DNA of 64,000 nt from CF-161 sp035638495 (GTDB lineage Bacteria; Chloroflexota; Dormibacteria; Dormibacterales; Dormibacteraceae). Location of the stretch: the NCBI GenBank assembly GCA_035638495.1, contig DASQZW010000251.1:1-64000 (forward strand). Reading direction: 5' to 3'. How positions within the stretch are numbered: the stretch's first letter is position 1; every line of letters starts with the position of its first letter. The notes under the pieces were generated by a model, which saw only the letters and a program-made list of their open reading frames with translations, did not search any database and was not told the origin of the DNA. Below, piece by piece: positions 8,388 to 16,934 of this stretch. The position numbers were made by a program, and so were the translations under genes.

Positions 8388-8882
8388 TCAGCTCGTGGCC
8401 GGTGTCTTCGCTTCGTGCCTGTCGCCGGTGGCCGGCACGACCGCGACCGGGATTCGGGAGTGGTGGACCAGGTGCTCGCTCAGGCTGCCGGCGAGGAGCG
8501 CAGCGAGGGCGCCTCGACCCCGCCGGCCGGTGACGAGCAGCCCGGGTCGCTCGCGCTCGGCGACTTCGAGCAGGACCTCGCCGGGCGCACCCTCCTCCAG
8601 TAGCCGCCGGTAGGGGACACCCGCCTCCTCGAGCGAGGCCGACCAGTCCGTCACGAAGGCCTGCTCCGCCGTCTCGCGCAGGGTCCGCTCGACCTCTACT
8701 TCGTCCACGCCGAGGCCCACGGGCACACCGGTCTCCGGAGCGATGACCGGGGTCGGCACCTCAAAGGCGTGAACGGCAACGATCTCGGCATCGACGGCCC
8801 TCGCGAGGTCGATCGCCCAGCGCAGGGCCACAGCCGAGCCCACCGAACCGTCGATGCCCACGAGGATCCGGTCGAGCGTCAC
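8388..8882 (-). CDS. Universal stress protein (UspA family)
   Basis: 164 residues, single UspA domain. ILVGIDGSVGSAVALRWAID is the family's first strand with the ATP-contacting Asp; LLVTGRRGRGALAALLAGSL is the G-2x-G-9x-G-[ST] nucleotide-binding loop, complete here; and the closing strand IPVAVVPA is standard. It is an ATP-binding cytoplasmic stress protein. An insertion of about 20 residues (VPTPVIAPETGVPVGLGVDE) after the second strand is longer than usual but seen in many actinobacterial and Chloroflexota Usps. It leads the transcript containing the NTF2-like gene. Confidence 0.92.
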   Translation of the reverse strand: MTLDRILVGIDGSVGSAVALRWAIDLARAVDAEIVAVHAFEVPTPVIAPETGVPVGLGVDEVEVERTLRETAEQAFVTDWSASLEEAGVPYRRLLEEGAPGEVLLEVAERERPGLLVTGRRGRGALAALLAGSLSEHLVHHSRIPVAVVPATGDRHEAKTPATS

Positions 8883-9045
8883 AACGCGAGCTCCGGCCGC
8901 CAGCTCGCGAGCTCGTCGTCGAGTTGGACCGCGGCGGACGGAGGCGCCATACGGTCCACGGTACGACTGCGGCCGGCGCTAACGCCGGCACGCAGCGCCT
9001 GTGCAGGCATGCCCTCGGATCCGGCGGCGGTGCGGGGTCCGCAGG

Positions 9046-9399
9046 TCAGTCGCGGTTCTGGGAGCCACCAGAGCGGGCTGCCGCGCCGCGCTGATCCCGC
9101 CCCTGCCGGTCCTGCCCGGCCATCGACTTGTTGGCAGCGCCGTCGTCCTCGTCCTCGTCCGCGTCCGTGTCCTCGGACTCCTGGTTCATCTCGGACTGCT
9201 CGTCGGCTCCGTCACGATCACTGGCAGTGGGCTTGGGCGACGGCGACGCGCTGGCCGCGGCCGCGAGATGGACGTCGCTTCGCTGTGCCCGGCTTCCGAC
9301 CGAGCTCGCAGCCCCGTGGCTGCCCGACGCGACCACCGCCCCCGCTCCGGCGAAGGCGAAGACGAGGGCGGCGACCGCCGCGGTGACGAGTGCTCTCAC
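9046..9399 (-). CDS. Small exported acidic low-complexity protein
   Basis: 117 residues. MRALVTAAVAALVFAFAGAG is a Sec signal peptide (cleavage near residue 24). The mature protein is nearly all disordered: SASPSPKPTASD, then a strongly acidic run (SEDTDADEDEDDG) and a Gln/Arg/Gly-rich tail. No family recognised; similar proteins are common as exported polyelectrolytes or cell-wall spacers in GC-rich soil bacteria. The high GC and low complexity mean the opposite strand is also open, but only this frame gives a signal peptide. It has no operon partner. Confidence 0.6.
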   Translation of the reverse strand: MRALVTAAVAALVFAFAGAGAVVASGSHGAASSVGSRAQRSDVHLAAAASASPSPKPTASDRDGADEQSEMNQESEDTDADEDEDDGAANKSMAGQDRQGRDQRGAAARSGGSQNRD

Positions 9400-9665
9400 G
9401 TGCTCCCCTCCTGTGGTTCGGCGTCTGGCTGCTCAGCCTCCCCACATCGTTTGACGCACGAGGGCTCGAAGTTACTCGGGTCCGACGCCAACTCCCGGAC
9501 GCGGTATAGAGCGGTCCGCCTCCGCTCAGGTGTCGGCGCTACAGATCGTCGACGCCGCAGCCGCGAAGCAAGCGACGAACTGCTCGCCAGGGAACTGGCC
9601 GGGACCACACATCAGCGTCCACTCGTCTGCCACATGCCCACAGTGGTATGCTGCCGTCCTGACGT

Positions 9666-10205
9666 ATGGGAGCCCAGGATCTTCGTCCTGCCTATCTGAG
9701 CGGCGCGAACGTGTACCTCCGCGCCATGGTTGAGGCCGACAAGGACCGCGCCGGCGCGTGGCTCGACGAGCGGTTTCCCTCCAACGCCGGCCGGGCCGAG
9801 AAGGCGCTCGACGAGGAGCACAAGGAATCGTGGCGGCGGGCGGAGCGCCGTCTGGCGATCGCGCGAATCGTGGACGACGAGGTGGTGGGCAGCGTGCAGC
9901 TCGTCAGCCGGGACCGCCGGCGCACCGGCTCGCTCAGGTTCGAGATGGCGCCATGGCGCGAGGACGCGGATGCCCTCCGGGCCGAGGCGCTCAGGCTCCT
10001 CGTCCGCTGGCTGCGCGACGAGTTCGAGCTCATGGTGGTCGAGGCCGAGGTGCCCGCGGACCAGCCGGCCACGATCGCGGCGGCGGAGGCCGCGGGCATG
10101 GTCCGGCAGGGCACGCTCCGCGAGTGGTTCGCGCGTCCGGGCGGCCGCGTTGACTGCCTCATCTACGAAGCGCTGAACCCGCGCTGGGAGGTGCGGGATG
10201 CGTAA
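9666..10205 (+). CDS. GNAT-family N-acetyltransferase (RimJ/RimL-like)
   Basis: 179 residues. VYLRAMVEADKDRAGAWL opens the fold; RLAIARIVDDEVVGSVQLVS and GSLRFEMAPWRE are the central strands, and the C-terminal ADQPATIAAAEAAGMVRQG is the family's typical end, where a neighbouring N/A-x-x-S/A-x-[RK]-x-x-E-x-x-G-F is found. Acetyl-CoA binding is weakly conserved: the canonical R/Q-x-x-G-x-G/A loop is replaced by EDADALRAEA, so activity is uncertain. The stop overlaps the start of the next acetyltransferase by 8 bases, a tandem pair probably from duplication. Confidence 0.75.
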   Translation: MGAQDLRPAYLSGANVYLRAMVEADKDRAGAWLDERFPSNAGRAEKALDEEHKESWRRAERRLAIARIVDDEVVGSVQLVSRDRRRTGSLRFEMAPWREDADALRAEALRLLVRWLRDEFELMVVEAEVPADQPATIAAAEAAGMVRQGTLREWFARPGGRVDCLIYEALNPRWEVRDA

Positions 10206-10785
10206 TCCCATCATGGTCGGCGAGCGAGTCTACCTGCGGCCGCTCGAGGTCGAGGACGCAGATGCTATCGCGGCGATGGACGCGGGCGAGACCGATACGT
10301 TCATGTGGCGCGACCGGACCCCGACCAGCCCGCTGGAGCATACGCACAACATCGCCAAGGCGTACCGGCGGCAGCCGCCCGGGCGCATCGTCCTGGCGGT
10401 GTGCCTCAGAGAAGGGGACCGCATCATCGGAACCGTCGGCCTCTTCGACATCGACTGGGTCAACCGGACGGGCGAGACGGGCAGTTTCCTCGCGGCGGAC
10501 ACGCGGGGCAGGGCCCTCGGCACCGAGGCGAAGCATCTCCTCCTCGAGTACTGCTTCGACCGCATCCACATGCACGTGCTGCGGTCCGACGTGGACGAGC
10601 CCAACACCCGCTCGGCCGCCGCGCTCGCGAAGCAAGGGTACCGGCCGGCGGGACGGCGCAAGTGGCACGACGTCAAGGACGGGCGCTACTTCGACATGCT
10701 GCTGTTCGATGTCACGCGCCCCGACTGGCTGGCCGCACGCGACGCATGGCGGGCGACCCGGGCCGCCGGCAGCGCCCCGACCTGA
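10198..10785 (+). CDS. GNAT-family N-acetyltransferase (RimJ/RimL-like)
   Basis: 195 residues. VYLRPLEVEDADAIAAM is the N-terminal strand-helix of RimJ/RimL-type acetyltransferases; IIGTVGLFDIDWVNRTGETG gives strands 2-4; DTRGRALGTEAKHLLLEYCF is the acetyl-CoA pyrophosphate loop (R-G-x-A/G-x-G/A) and following helix; VDEPNTRSAAALAKQGYRPAG is the conserved C-terminal N-x-x-S motif. This second copy keeps the acetyl-CoA loop that the upstream gene has lost. It acetylates an amine or N-terminus; the substrate is unknown. Confidence 0.86.
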   Translation: MRNPIMVGERVYLRPLEVEDADAIAAMDAGETDTFMWRDRTPTSPLEHTHNIAKAYRRQPPGRIVLAVCLREGDRIIGTVGLFDIDWVNRTGETGSFLAADTRGRALGTEAKHLLLEYCFDRIHMHVLRSDVDEPNTRSAAALAKQGYRPAGRRKWHDVKDGRYFDMLLFDVTRPDWLAARDAWRATRAAGSAPT

Positions 10786-10844
10786 TTCCTGGAGCACAAA
10801 CGGGCGCCGGCGTGCCGCGCGCCAGCAGTTGGTGCCGCTCGGGT

Positions 10845-12017
10845 TCAGCGGTCGTCGCCGATCGGGAGCGAGACCTGTCGATGAAGGTCGATCAGACCCG
10901 GGATCGTCTGAGGATCGCGACGACCCCAGCCGCACTCGGTCGACACGCCGAATTCGCGGACGACCTTTTGCGCCGATTCGATCCGTCGGCGAGTTCCTTT
11001 CAGCCCGTCAGTGAAGTGCACCAGCCCGATGTACAGCTCCACATCCGGTTGAAGCCGCAAGCCTGAGAGTGGCGCGAAGTACTCACTTCGAGCGGCACGC
11101 GGTGCCGGCAGCTGGATGAAGTTGATAGGGCGTGACGTCCGTTCCACCAGCGCATTGGCAAGCTCGGTTACGCTGCGTGCGTCACGAGGCGGGCCCGCAA
11201 CACGGATGCTGAACTCGCGCAGGAGTCTGGCCGCTGTGGACCGGAGCACGCGGCTCATCGCGCCCGCGCCGATGCCGAGGATCAGGTTGCCGGTGTGCTC
11301 GTAGTCACCATGGCAGAGGTGGTAGCCGAGCTCAGCGCCCTCAGGCACCCGAGCCCCCAGCCGCAGCAGGCGATCGAGCAGGCCGGCGCGAGCATCCCCG
11401 AACCAGGGCTGCACGAGGAAGGCGGGTAGGTTGCCGTCCCAAACACGGACCTCCCACGGACAGTCCCACTGAAGCGCAAGGTCGGTCGGTGGGACGTGGT
11501 CGGCGATGGCGTCGACCTCGCTCAGCATCGCCGCCTCGTAGTGACCTTCGACAGCGGGGATGTCTCGTTTGTCGACCACCATGGCGAGGCAGTTCACCGG
11601 GGTCGGCAAGCTGACCTGGAAACGGACTCCGGGTCTGATAATCCCATCTGAACGAAGGCGCTTGAAGACTTCGTACGACTCTCGGGCGGCCTCCGCGAAG
11701 CCGAGCTGCGGAAAGTGGACGCTGGTCGGGTCGACGCCTGCTCTCAGTCGCCGTGGTTTGACGACCTCCATCAAGCGGCGACCGGGAACTGGCTCGAAGT
11801 CCGGATGCTGGGCGAACGTCTTTACCTGCCAGCCGGCGAAGAGTGCGCGTTCGCCGGTTTCGCCGTCGGGAATGCGCCGCAGTCGGTCGCCGAGGCTCCC
11901 TGCCATTGTGCGAAAGACCGCGTCGGCGGAAGCCATCGGCACGCTGCCGATGAGGTGTGCGCCTCGCGGCATTGGTGCTGCGGAATCCTCGGCGATTGCC
12001 CTGCCGCGACGATCCAT
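10845..12017 (-). CDS. Cobalamin-independent methionine synthase-like (MetE C-terminal/UROD-type barrel) protein
   Basis: 390 residues from the ATG at 12017; a shorter start at 11972 (MPRGAHLIGSVPM) is equally plausible and gives 375. The sequence HLIGSVPMASADAVFRTMAG and the end motif STECGWGRRDPQTIPGLIDL match the TIM-barrel proteins related to MetE, where C-G-x-G near the end is the zinc-site Cys. LALQWDCPWEV and GYHLCHGDYEH carry further His/Cys that could bind zinc. These free-standing barrels are of unknown substrate (methyl or acyl transfer). The open frame reaches 12128, but that extension lies against the divergent glycosidase promoter. It is divergently arranged with the GH1 fusion gene. 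Confidence 0.62.
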   Translation of the reverse strand: MDRRGRAIAEDSAAPMPRGAHLIGSVPMASADAVFRTMAGSLGDRLRRIPDGETGERALFAGWQVKTFAQHPDFEPVPGRRLMEVVKPRRLRAGVDPTSVHFPQLGFAEAARESYEVFKRLRSDGIIRPGVRFQVSLPTPVNCLAMVVDKRDIPAVEGHYEAAMLSEVDAIADHVPPTDLALQWDCPWEVRVWDGNLPAFLVQPWFGDARAGLLDRLLRLGARVPEGAELGYHLCHGDYEHTGNLILGIGAGAMSRVLRSTAARLLREFSIRVAGPPRDARSVTELANALVERTSRPINFIQLPAPRAARSEYFAPLSGLRLQPDVELYIGLVHFTDGLKGTRRRIESAQKVVREFGVSTECGWGRRDPQTIPGLIDLHRQVSLPIGDDR

Positions 12018-12174
12018 TGCGGACAGTATGGCTCCGGGACTCCGGAGGTCGAACAGGGTGTGCTCCTCGCCGAGAACGACATCCCGACGTATCGCTGTGC
12101 GCCGCGAGATCGGTGCCCCCCCAACCATGCGGCTATCCTCTATCGGCCATGACTACCGGAGCCGTTCACCGCGC

Positions 12175-14223
12175 ATGAGTCTGCTGTTCGGGGTCGCCAC
12201 GGCAGACCACCAGTGCGAGGCGTACGAGGCCGCCTGGGAGGACGTCCGCGACCGCTGGGAGCGCGAGCAGAAGCTCACGCCCCGCGGCCGGGCGACGGAT
12301 TTCTGGGTCCGCTACCGCGAGGACGTCGAACTGGCGCGCGGCCTGGGCTGCACCGCGTTCCGCCTCTCGGTCGCGTGGGCGCGGGTCGAGCCCTCGCCGG
12401 GGGTGTTCGACGCCGCGGTCCTCGACCACTACCGCGAGCTCGTCGCCGCGATCGTCGCCGCCGGCATGGAGCCCGTGGTCACGCTCATGCACTACACGTG
12501 GCCGCTGCACGTCCAGGACGGCGGCGGCGGCCTGATCGGCGACGCGTTCCCGGAGCGCTTCGCGTCGTACGCCGCCGAGGTCGCGCGAGCGCTCGCGAGC
12601 GACGTGCGCTGGTGGCTGACGTTCAACGAGCCAGACCAGCTCATCTACGGCTACCTGAAGCCGTGGTGGCAGGGCGAGTACCGCATGCCGCCCGGCCTGC
12701 CGGCCGGCGCGGGCACCGCGGAGCAGCTGCGCTGCGTGCGGCTGGCCATGCGGAACCTGTTCCTGGCGAACGCTCGCGGCAGGAGCGTCATCAAGGCGGC
12801 CAGGCCCGACGCGATGGTCGGCGCCAACCCCTTCCTGCTGGGCCTTCCGGCGTGGCTCCAGCGCTTCCTGGACTGGCGCGCGACCCGACTGCGCACGGAG
12901 GGGGACTGGGACGCAAGCGGCCGGCGGCGGGCGTGGCACCCGCGGGGCGGCGGGCGCGTCGATCTGGTGGCGGCGACGCTCAGCGCGACCGCCGAGCGGG
13001 GCCGGGTGCTCGACTTCTCGCGCCCGTACCGACTGACGTCGCTGCGCCTGCTGGTTCCGGCCGGCAGCCCAGTGGAGGGGGCGGACGGGACCCGCGGTGC
13101 GGTGGTCGCCGTCGTTCGGGGATCGACGGCCGAGACGGCCGTCGGGCAGCTGCTACCCGGCGCGACCGTCAGGCCGGTCGCAGGCTACGACGCCGGCCTG
13201 GACGACCTCGCGGCTGGGCGGGCCACGGCGCTGCTCGGGGACGACGCCATCCTGACGGGCCTCACGGCCCGCGATCCGGGGCGCTGGTCGGTCGTCGGCG
13301 AGCCGCTGCGTCTTGAACGTTATGTGGTGGGCGTCGCCACGGGCGACGCCGGCCTGCTCCAGGTGGTCGACGAGGTGATCGCGGGCTCACCGGCGCGCCC
13401 GCTGCCCGAGCCCCGATGCCCAGGTCTGCGCCGAGTGCTTCGGCGCGGCCGTCTTCGGGCGGGGGTCAGGGCCGACGTGCCGGGCCTCGGCTTCCGGGAC
13501 CCGGCGACCAGAGAGTGGAGCGGCCAGGAGATCGAGCTCGTTCGCGAGGTCGCCGCCCGTCTCTTGGGCGATCGTGATCGCGTCGACTTCGAGCCGCTGT
13601 CGACCGGCCAGCAGGTCGCTGCCCTGAGCTCATGGACGCGCGTGCTCGATCCCCTGCTGCGCGCAGCGGACCTCGTGCTCTGCGCACTGGACAGCAACTG
13701 GTGGTACCTGGGGATGCAGGGCCGGCTGCCGGGATGGCTGTGCCCTCCCGGCTGCGAGGGCCAGCAGGACTACGTCGGAGTCGACTACTACTGGGGCATA
13801 CGGAACATCGGCATACACCGTCTGCGCGAGCTGACCGACTCGATCGCCGGCGACTATGCGCACGCCCCCGTCTGGCCGGCCGCCATGCGCAGGGTCCTGC
13901 TCCGGGCCGCCGAGATGTTTCCCGGCCTACCAGTGATGGTGGTGGAGAACGGTTGTGTCACCGTCGCGGGCGGCGTACCCCGGGCGGAGTACCTGCGGAT
14001 GCACGTGCGCGAGGCGCTTCGGGCCCGGGCCCAGGGCGTGCCGCTGGTCGGCTATCTGTGCTGGACCATCACGTCCAACCGCGAGTGGGGCCTCGCGTTC
14101 GGGCCGTCAAACGACTTCGGGCTGTACCACATCGAGCTCGACGCCGATCCGGCGCTGGAGCGAGTCGGCACTCCGGCGGCAGTCGCGTATCGCGAGCTGA
14201 TCGAGTCGTCGGGCACCGGCTGA
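12175..14223 (+). CDS. Family 1 glycoside hydrolase with an inserted, circularly permuted amino-acid-type solute-binding domain
   Basis: 682 residues, no signal peptide. Residues 1-255 and 488-682 form a whole GH1 barrel (about 450 residues, the family's normal length): GVATADHQ with Gln13, His106 in HYTWP, acid/base Glu152 in TFNEP, nucleophile Glu591 in VMVVENG, and glycone contacts Glu637-Trp638 in SNREWG. Between them lie about 230 residues matching family 3 solute-binding proteins in swapped order: first VDLVAATLSATAERGRVLDF (from residue 262, normally the middle) through GSTAE and GDDAIL, then GRLRAGVRADVPGLGFRDP (from 425, normally the N-terminus) ending at about 487. The cut lies in the loop joining these parts in a normal binding protein, so both GH1 junctions are close in space. 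The ATG at 12175 is chosen; the upstream open frame only mirrors the MetE-like gene. Likely a cytosolic glycosidase gated by a small ligand (inference). Confidence 0.85.
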   Translation: MSLLFGVATADHQCEAYEAAWEDVRDRWEREQKLTPRGRATDFWVRYREDVELARGLGCTAFRLSVAWARVEPSPGVFDAAVLDHYRELVAAIVAAGMEPVVTLMHYTWPLHVQDGGGGLIGDAFPERFASYAAEVARALASDVRWWLTFNEPDQLIYGYLKPWWQGEYRMPPGLPAGAGTAEQLRCVRLAMRNLFLANARGRSVIKAARPDAMVGANPFLLGLPAWLQRFLDWRATRLRTEGDWDASGRRRAWHPRGGGRVDLVAATLSATAERGRVLDFSRPYRLTSLRLLVPAGSPVEGADGTRGAVVAVVRGSTAETAVGQLLPGATVRPVAGYDAGLDDLAAGRATALLGDDAILTGLTARDPGRWSVVGEPLRLERYVVGVATGDAGLLQVVDEVIAGSPARPLPEPRCPGLRRVLRRGRLRAGVRADVPGLGFRDPATREWSGQEIELVREVAARLLGDRDRVDFEPLSTGQQVAALSSWTRVLDPLLRAADLVLCALDSNWWYLGMQGRLPGWLCPPGCEGQQDYVGVDYYWGIRNIGIHRLRELTDSIAGDYAHAPVWPAAMRRVLLRAAEMFPGLPVMVVENGCVTVAGGVPRAEYLRMHVREALRARAQGVPLVGYLCWTITSNREWGLAFGPSNDFGLYHIELDADPALERVGTPAAVAYRELIESSGTG

Positions 14224-14263
14224 CCGCGAGGATGCGGGCACGGCTGCGGGCTTCCTAGGCCGG

Positions 14264-14860
14264 TCAGTGTGCCGCCCGCGCGGCCTCCTCGACGCGCGCA
14301 ACATACGCCGCCCACCACTCGGCATCGAAGTCCGGCAGATTCGAGTTCTGCTGGTTGAGCCCGGCGGACCCGTCAATCTGCTCGCGGAGTATGTCGGCGT
14401 GCCCGGCATGCCGGTTGATCTCCGCCAGCATGTGGACGAGGATCTGATGCAGTGTCACCGTGGCCCGCTCCTCTGGCCACCACGGCACCCGGCCGGTGGC
14501 GTCGAGGCTGAGTGCCTCGATCGTGGCGTCCGCGTGCTCCCAGACCCGCTCCCACAGCCCAACGATCTGCGCACGCGACTCGTCGGCCGTCACCCACATG
14601 TCGGCGTTGACTTCGGCGTCCTCGGCGAGCCAGGGCAACGTCTCAGGGAGGGGCCGATCGAAGACGAACCCGAAGTATCCGCTGCCCACGCTCGCCACGT
14701 GCTTGACCAGCCCGAGCAGGTTCGTCCCGGTGGTCGTCAGCGGGCGACGCACGTCGTACTCCGACAGCCCATCGAGCTTCCAGAGCAACGCTTCCCGGGC
14801 GGAGCGCAGGTAGCGGTGCAGGACGCCTTTCGAAGACTCGGCGCCGGTGTCCACTGTCAT
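14264..14860 (-). CDS. DinB family protein (DUF664)
   Basis: 198 residues. It begins with LHRYLRSAREALLWKLDGLS, then NLLGLVKHVASVGSGYFG with the first metal His of the DinB bundle, and has LHQILVHMLAEINRHAGHAD with the H-x-x-x-H pair that completes the site. This is the DUF664 subgroup, putative metal-dependent thiol-transferases (mycothiol/bacillithiol-related) of unknown substrate. The length is normal. It is convergent with the GH1 gene. Two other DinB-superfamily members (2004-2684 and 27164-28003) are in this window. Confidence 0.88.
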   Translation of the reverse strand: MTVDTGAESSKGVLHRYLRSAREALLWKLDGLSEYDVRRPLTTTGTNLLGLVKHVASVGSGYFGFVFDRPLPETLPWLAEDAEVNADMWVTADESRAQIVGLWERVWEHADATIEALSLDATGRVPWWPEERATVTLHQILVHMLAEINRHAGHADILREQIDGSAGLNQQNSNLPDFDAEWWAAYVARVEEAARAAH

Positions 14861-15058
14861 CCCGCGATCATATAGAGAGGTCCGGATGGGTGATCGCTAA
14901 CTCTCTGCCCACCGCGTCCACGCCTGCCAGAGTGACGGCCGTTGACGAAGGAGGCGCGACGGGCGATCCGGTCCGGAGCCCGAACTGGGGCAGCTCGGCG
15001 TTACCCTCGGAATCGCCGGCGACCAGGTCGGGCAGCGGGCAGCACCGGTTCGGAGGGG

Positions 15059-16331
15059 TCAGTTCAAGTGGACGAGCTGGTCGGTGAGGGCACGCATGCC
15101 ACACCGCTGTGCGATCACGATTGCTTCGTCGTACCAGCCCTCGGCGCGCAGGTCACCGCTGCAGCGTGCGATCCGGACGCCGGCAGTCAGTGCCCAGACA
15201 TGCGACCAGAGATGGCCGCCGCGCTGCGGTCGGCTGCGTGTGATGGCGTCGACGAGGTGTGCGAGCGCCGACGCATCATCACCGACCGCCGAGGCGTGCA
15301 GGCCCAGCCCGTGCGCCGACCAGGTCTCCCAGCACGGATCTGCGATCTGGCACGCGCGGGCGAATGCCTGCTCGAGGAGCCCCCGTGCGCCGACGAGATC
15401 CCGCTCGGCGACGGCCAGGTGACCGAGCAGAGCGAGCGGGGCGGCGGTGACGCCGGCCCACGCGCGAGAGCGTGCCAGGTCGAGGGACTCCTGAAGACAG
15501 CGCCTGGCGGCCCCCAGATCGCTGCCGAGCAGGTACGCGCGCCCGGTATGCGCCAGCATGATCGGCAGGAACGGATGCGCGCGGTGCAGATCAGCGGCCA
15601 GGCCACGTCGAAATATGGCGATCGCCCCGTCCACGTCGCCCTGGTCGAGCCGACTGACTCCGCCGATTGCCGCGAGCTCCACTGCGGCGTGCCTGTCCAC
15701 CGTGACCGCTGCCTCGGCGGTGGCGAGGCGACGGTCAGCTCGGGCGTAGATCCCGCGCAGGACGTCCGAGCCAGCGAGGTGACGGTACGCCGAGGCGGCG
15801 AGGGATGAGTCGCCGGACTGCTCGGCAAACGCGATGGCGCGATGCATACCGCCTCGGCCAGGTTTGCCGAGGCTGATCGACGTCAGTGTGGCCTCTTGCA
15901 GCAGCGTCTCCGTCGCCGCCGACAGGCGCCGCCGCTCTCCGATCAGCCATGTTTCGTACGCGGCGCAGTTCGGGAACTGCGCACCATCGAGCAGCTCCGC
16001 GCCGAGATTCGGCAGGTCGACGGCGTCCTGCCAGCGGCCGCCGGTCACGACGTCGACATCGAACGCGACGCGCAGGTCGCGTGGCAAGCTCAGCACCGGG
16101 GCCACGCAGTGCATCGGCCCGGCCGAGGAGCCGCCGGACCTGGGCGAGGTTCCATCTCAGCGCTCCCCGAGGGTCTTCGGCGTCCGTGAAGAGCAGCGCG
16201 ATGAGCTGCTCGCGCGTGCAGAGGCGGCCGGACAGGGCGAGGTACGCGGTGATGGCCCAGGGCTTGTTGCCACGGACTGCGCCCTCGCCGTTGGGCCGCC
16301 CCAGCAGGCGAATCATTCGGCACGCTGCCAT
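15059..16331 (-). pseudogene. SARP-type transcriptional regulator with tetratricopeptide-like domain, frameshifted
   Basis: The gene starts at 16331 (GGAG 12 bases upstream) with IRLLGRPNGEGAVRGNKPWA and REQLIALLFTDAEDPRGALR, WNLAQVRRLLGRADALRGP, the winged-helix domain of AfsR/DnrI-like activators. The frame then fails near 16095: continuing sense (VLSLPRDLRVAFDVDVVTGG, typical of the bacterial transcriptional activation domain) is in another frame open to 15059. Removing one G from the CCCCGG at about 16100 rejoins them into about 423 residues. The rest is helical repeats (AIAFAEQSGDSSLAASAYRH, GAARRCLQESLDLARSRAWA). Either a genuine lesion or a single-base sequence error. It starts 4 bases after the amidohydrolase remnant's stop, so it may be the last gene of the peroxiredoxin transcript. 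Confidence 0.72.
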
Positions 16332-16334
16332 AGT

Positions 16335-16934
16335 TCAGTTTCGCTCCGCGACGGCGGTCGTGGGACGGATCGGCCTCCCGTCCAGGACGATCAGGGCTGG
16401 CCGGCGCAGCGTGTCGAGGTCGTCGCGGGGGTCCGCGTCGTATACGACGAGATCCGCGGGCGCGCCCGGCTCGAGTCCGGGCAGGTCGAGGTAGCGGCGA
16501 GCGGTCCAGGATGCCGCTCCGATGGCCCGAGTGATCGGCATGCCGCAGTCGACGAGCATCTGGATCTGGTCGACGATCGTGCCGTGGGGGCCCTGCCCGG
16601 CATCCGTCCCGGCCAGCACTGCGACGCCGGCGCGGTCGGCCCTGGCGATGGTGGCCGGCTGTGCGTCGAGCACCGTGCGCATCCACGCGAGCGTCTGGTC
16701 AGCGAACCCCATCGACGCGGCGAACTCGCAGGCGCGGTGCGAACCGCCCGGGAACAGCGTCGGGACCCAGGCGATGCGGTTGACTCGCATCGCCGCGAAG
16801 TGCTCGTCCATGACGGCCCCGCCGTGCTCGATCGAGTCGATGCCCCTCCGGGCATCCACCGCCGCGGCGTCCCTGGTGACGCCATCGACCTCACGGACAA
16901 GGAAAGTGTCCGGCTCGGTCGGCATGACTATCAC
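16335..16934 (-). pseudogene. Amidohydrolase (imidazolonepropionase-like), C-terminal half only
   Basis: 199 residues covering only the second half of a protein family usually about 400 long. RRGIDSIEHGG supplies the family's metal/catalytic His and VAVLAGTDAG the catalytic Asp; ASWTARRYLDLPGLEPGAPA and DLVVYDADPRDDLD are the usual end. The N-terminal H-x-H metal pair and the carboxylated Lys are absent, and the upstream sequence encodes a different protein in another frame. It is unlikely to be an active hydrolase. Yet its ATG overlaps the upstream stop (ATGA), which would let it be translated. Either a remnant of a rearrangement or a gene reduced to its tail. Confidence 0.7.

Noticed and set aside
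11560..12174. N-terminal extension of the GH1 fusion protein (205 residues)
   Set aside because: It is the antisense of the MetE-like gene, with no homology and no promoter position. GH1 proteins begin with the L-F-G-V-A-T-A-type strand seen at 12175.
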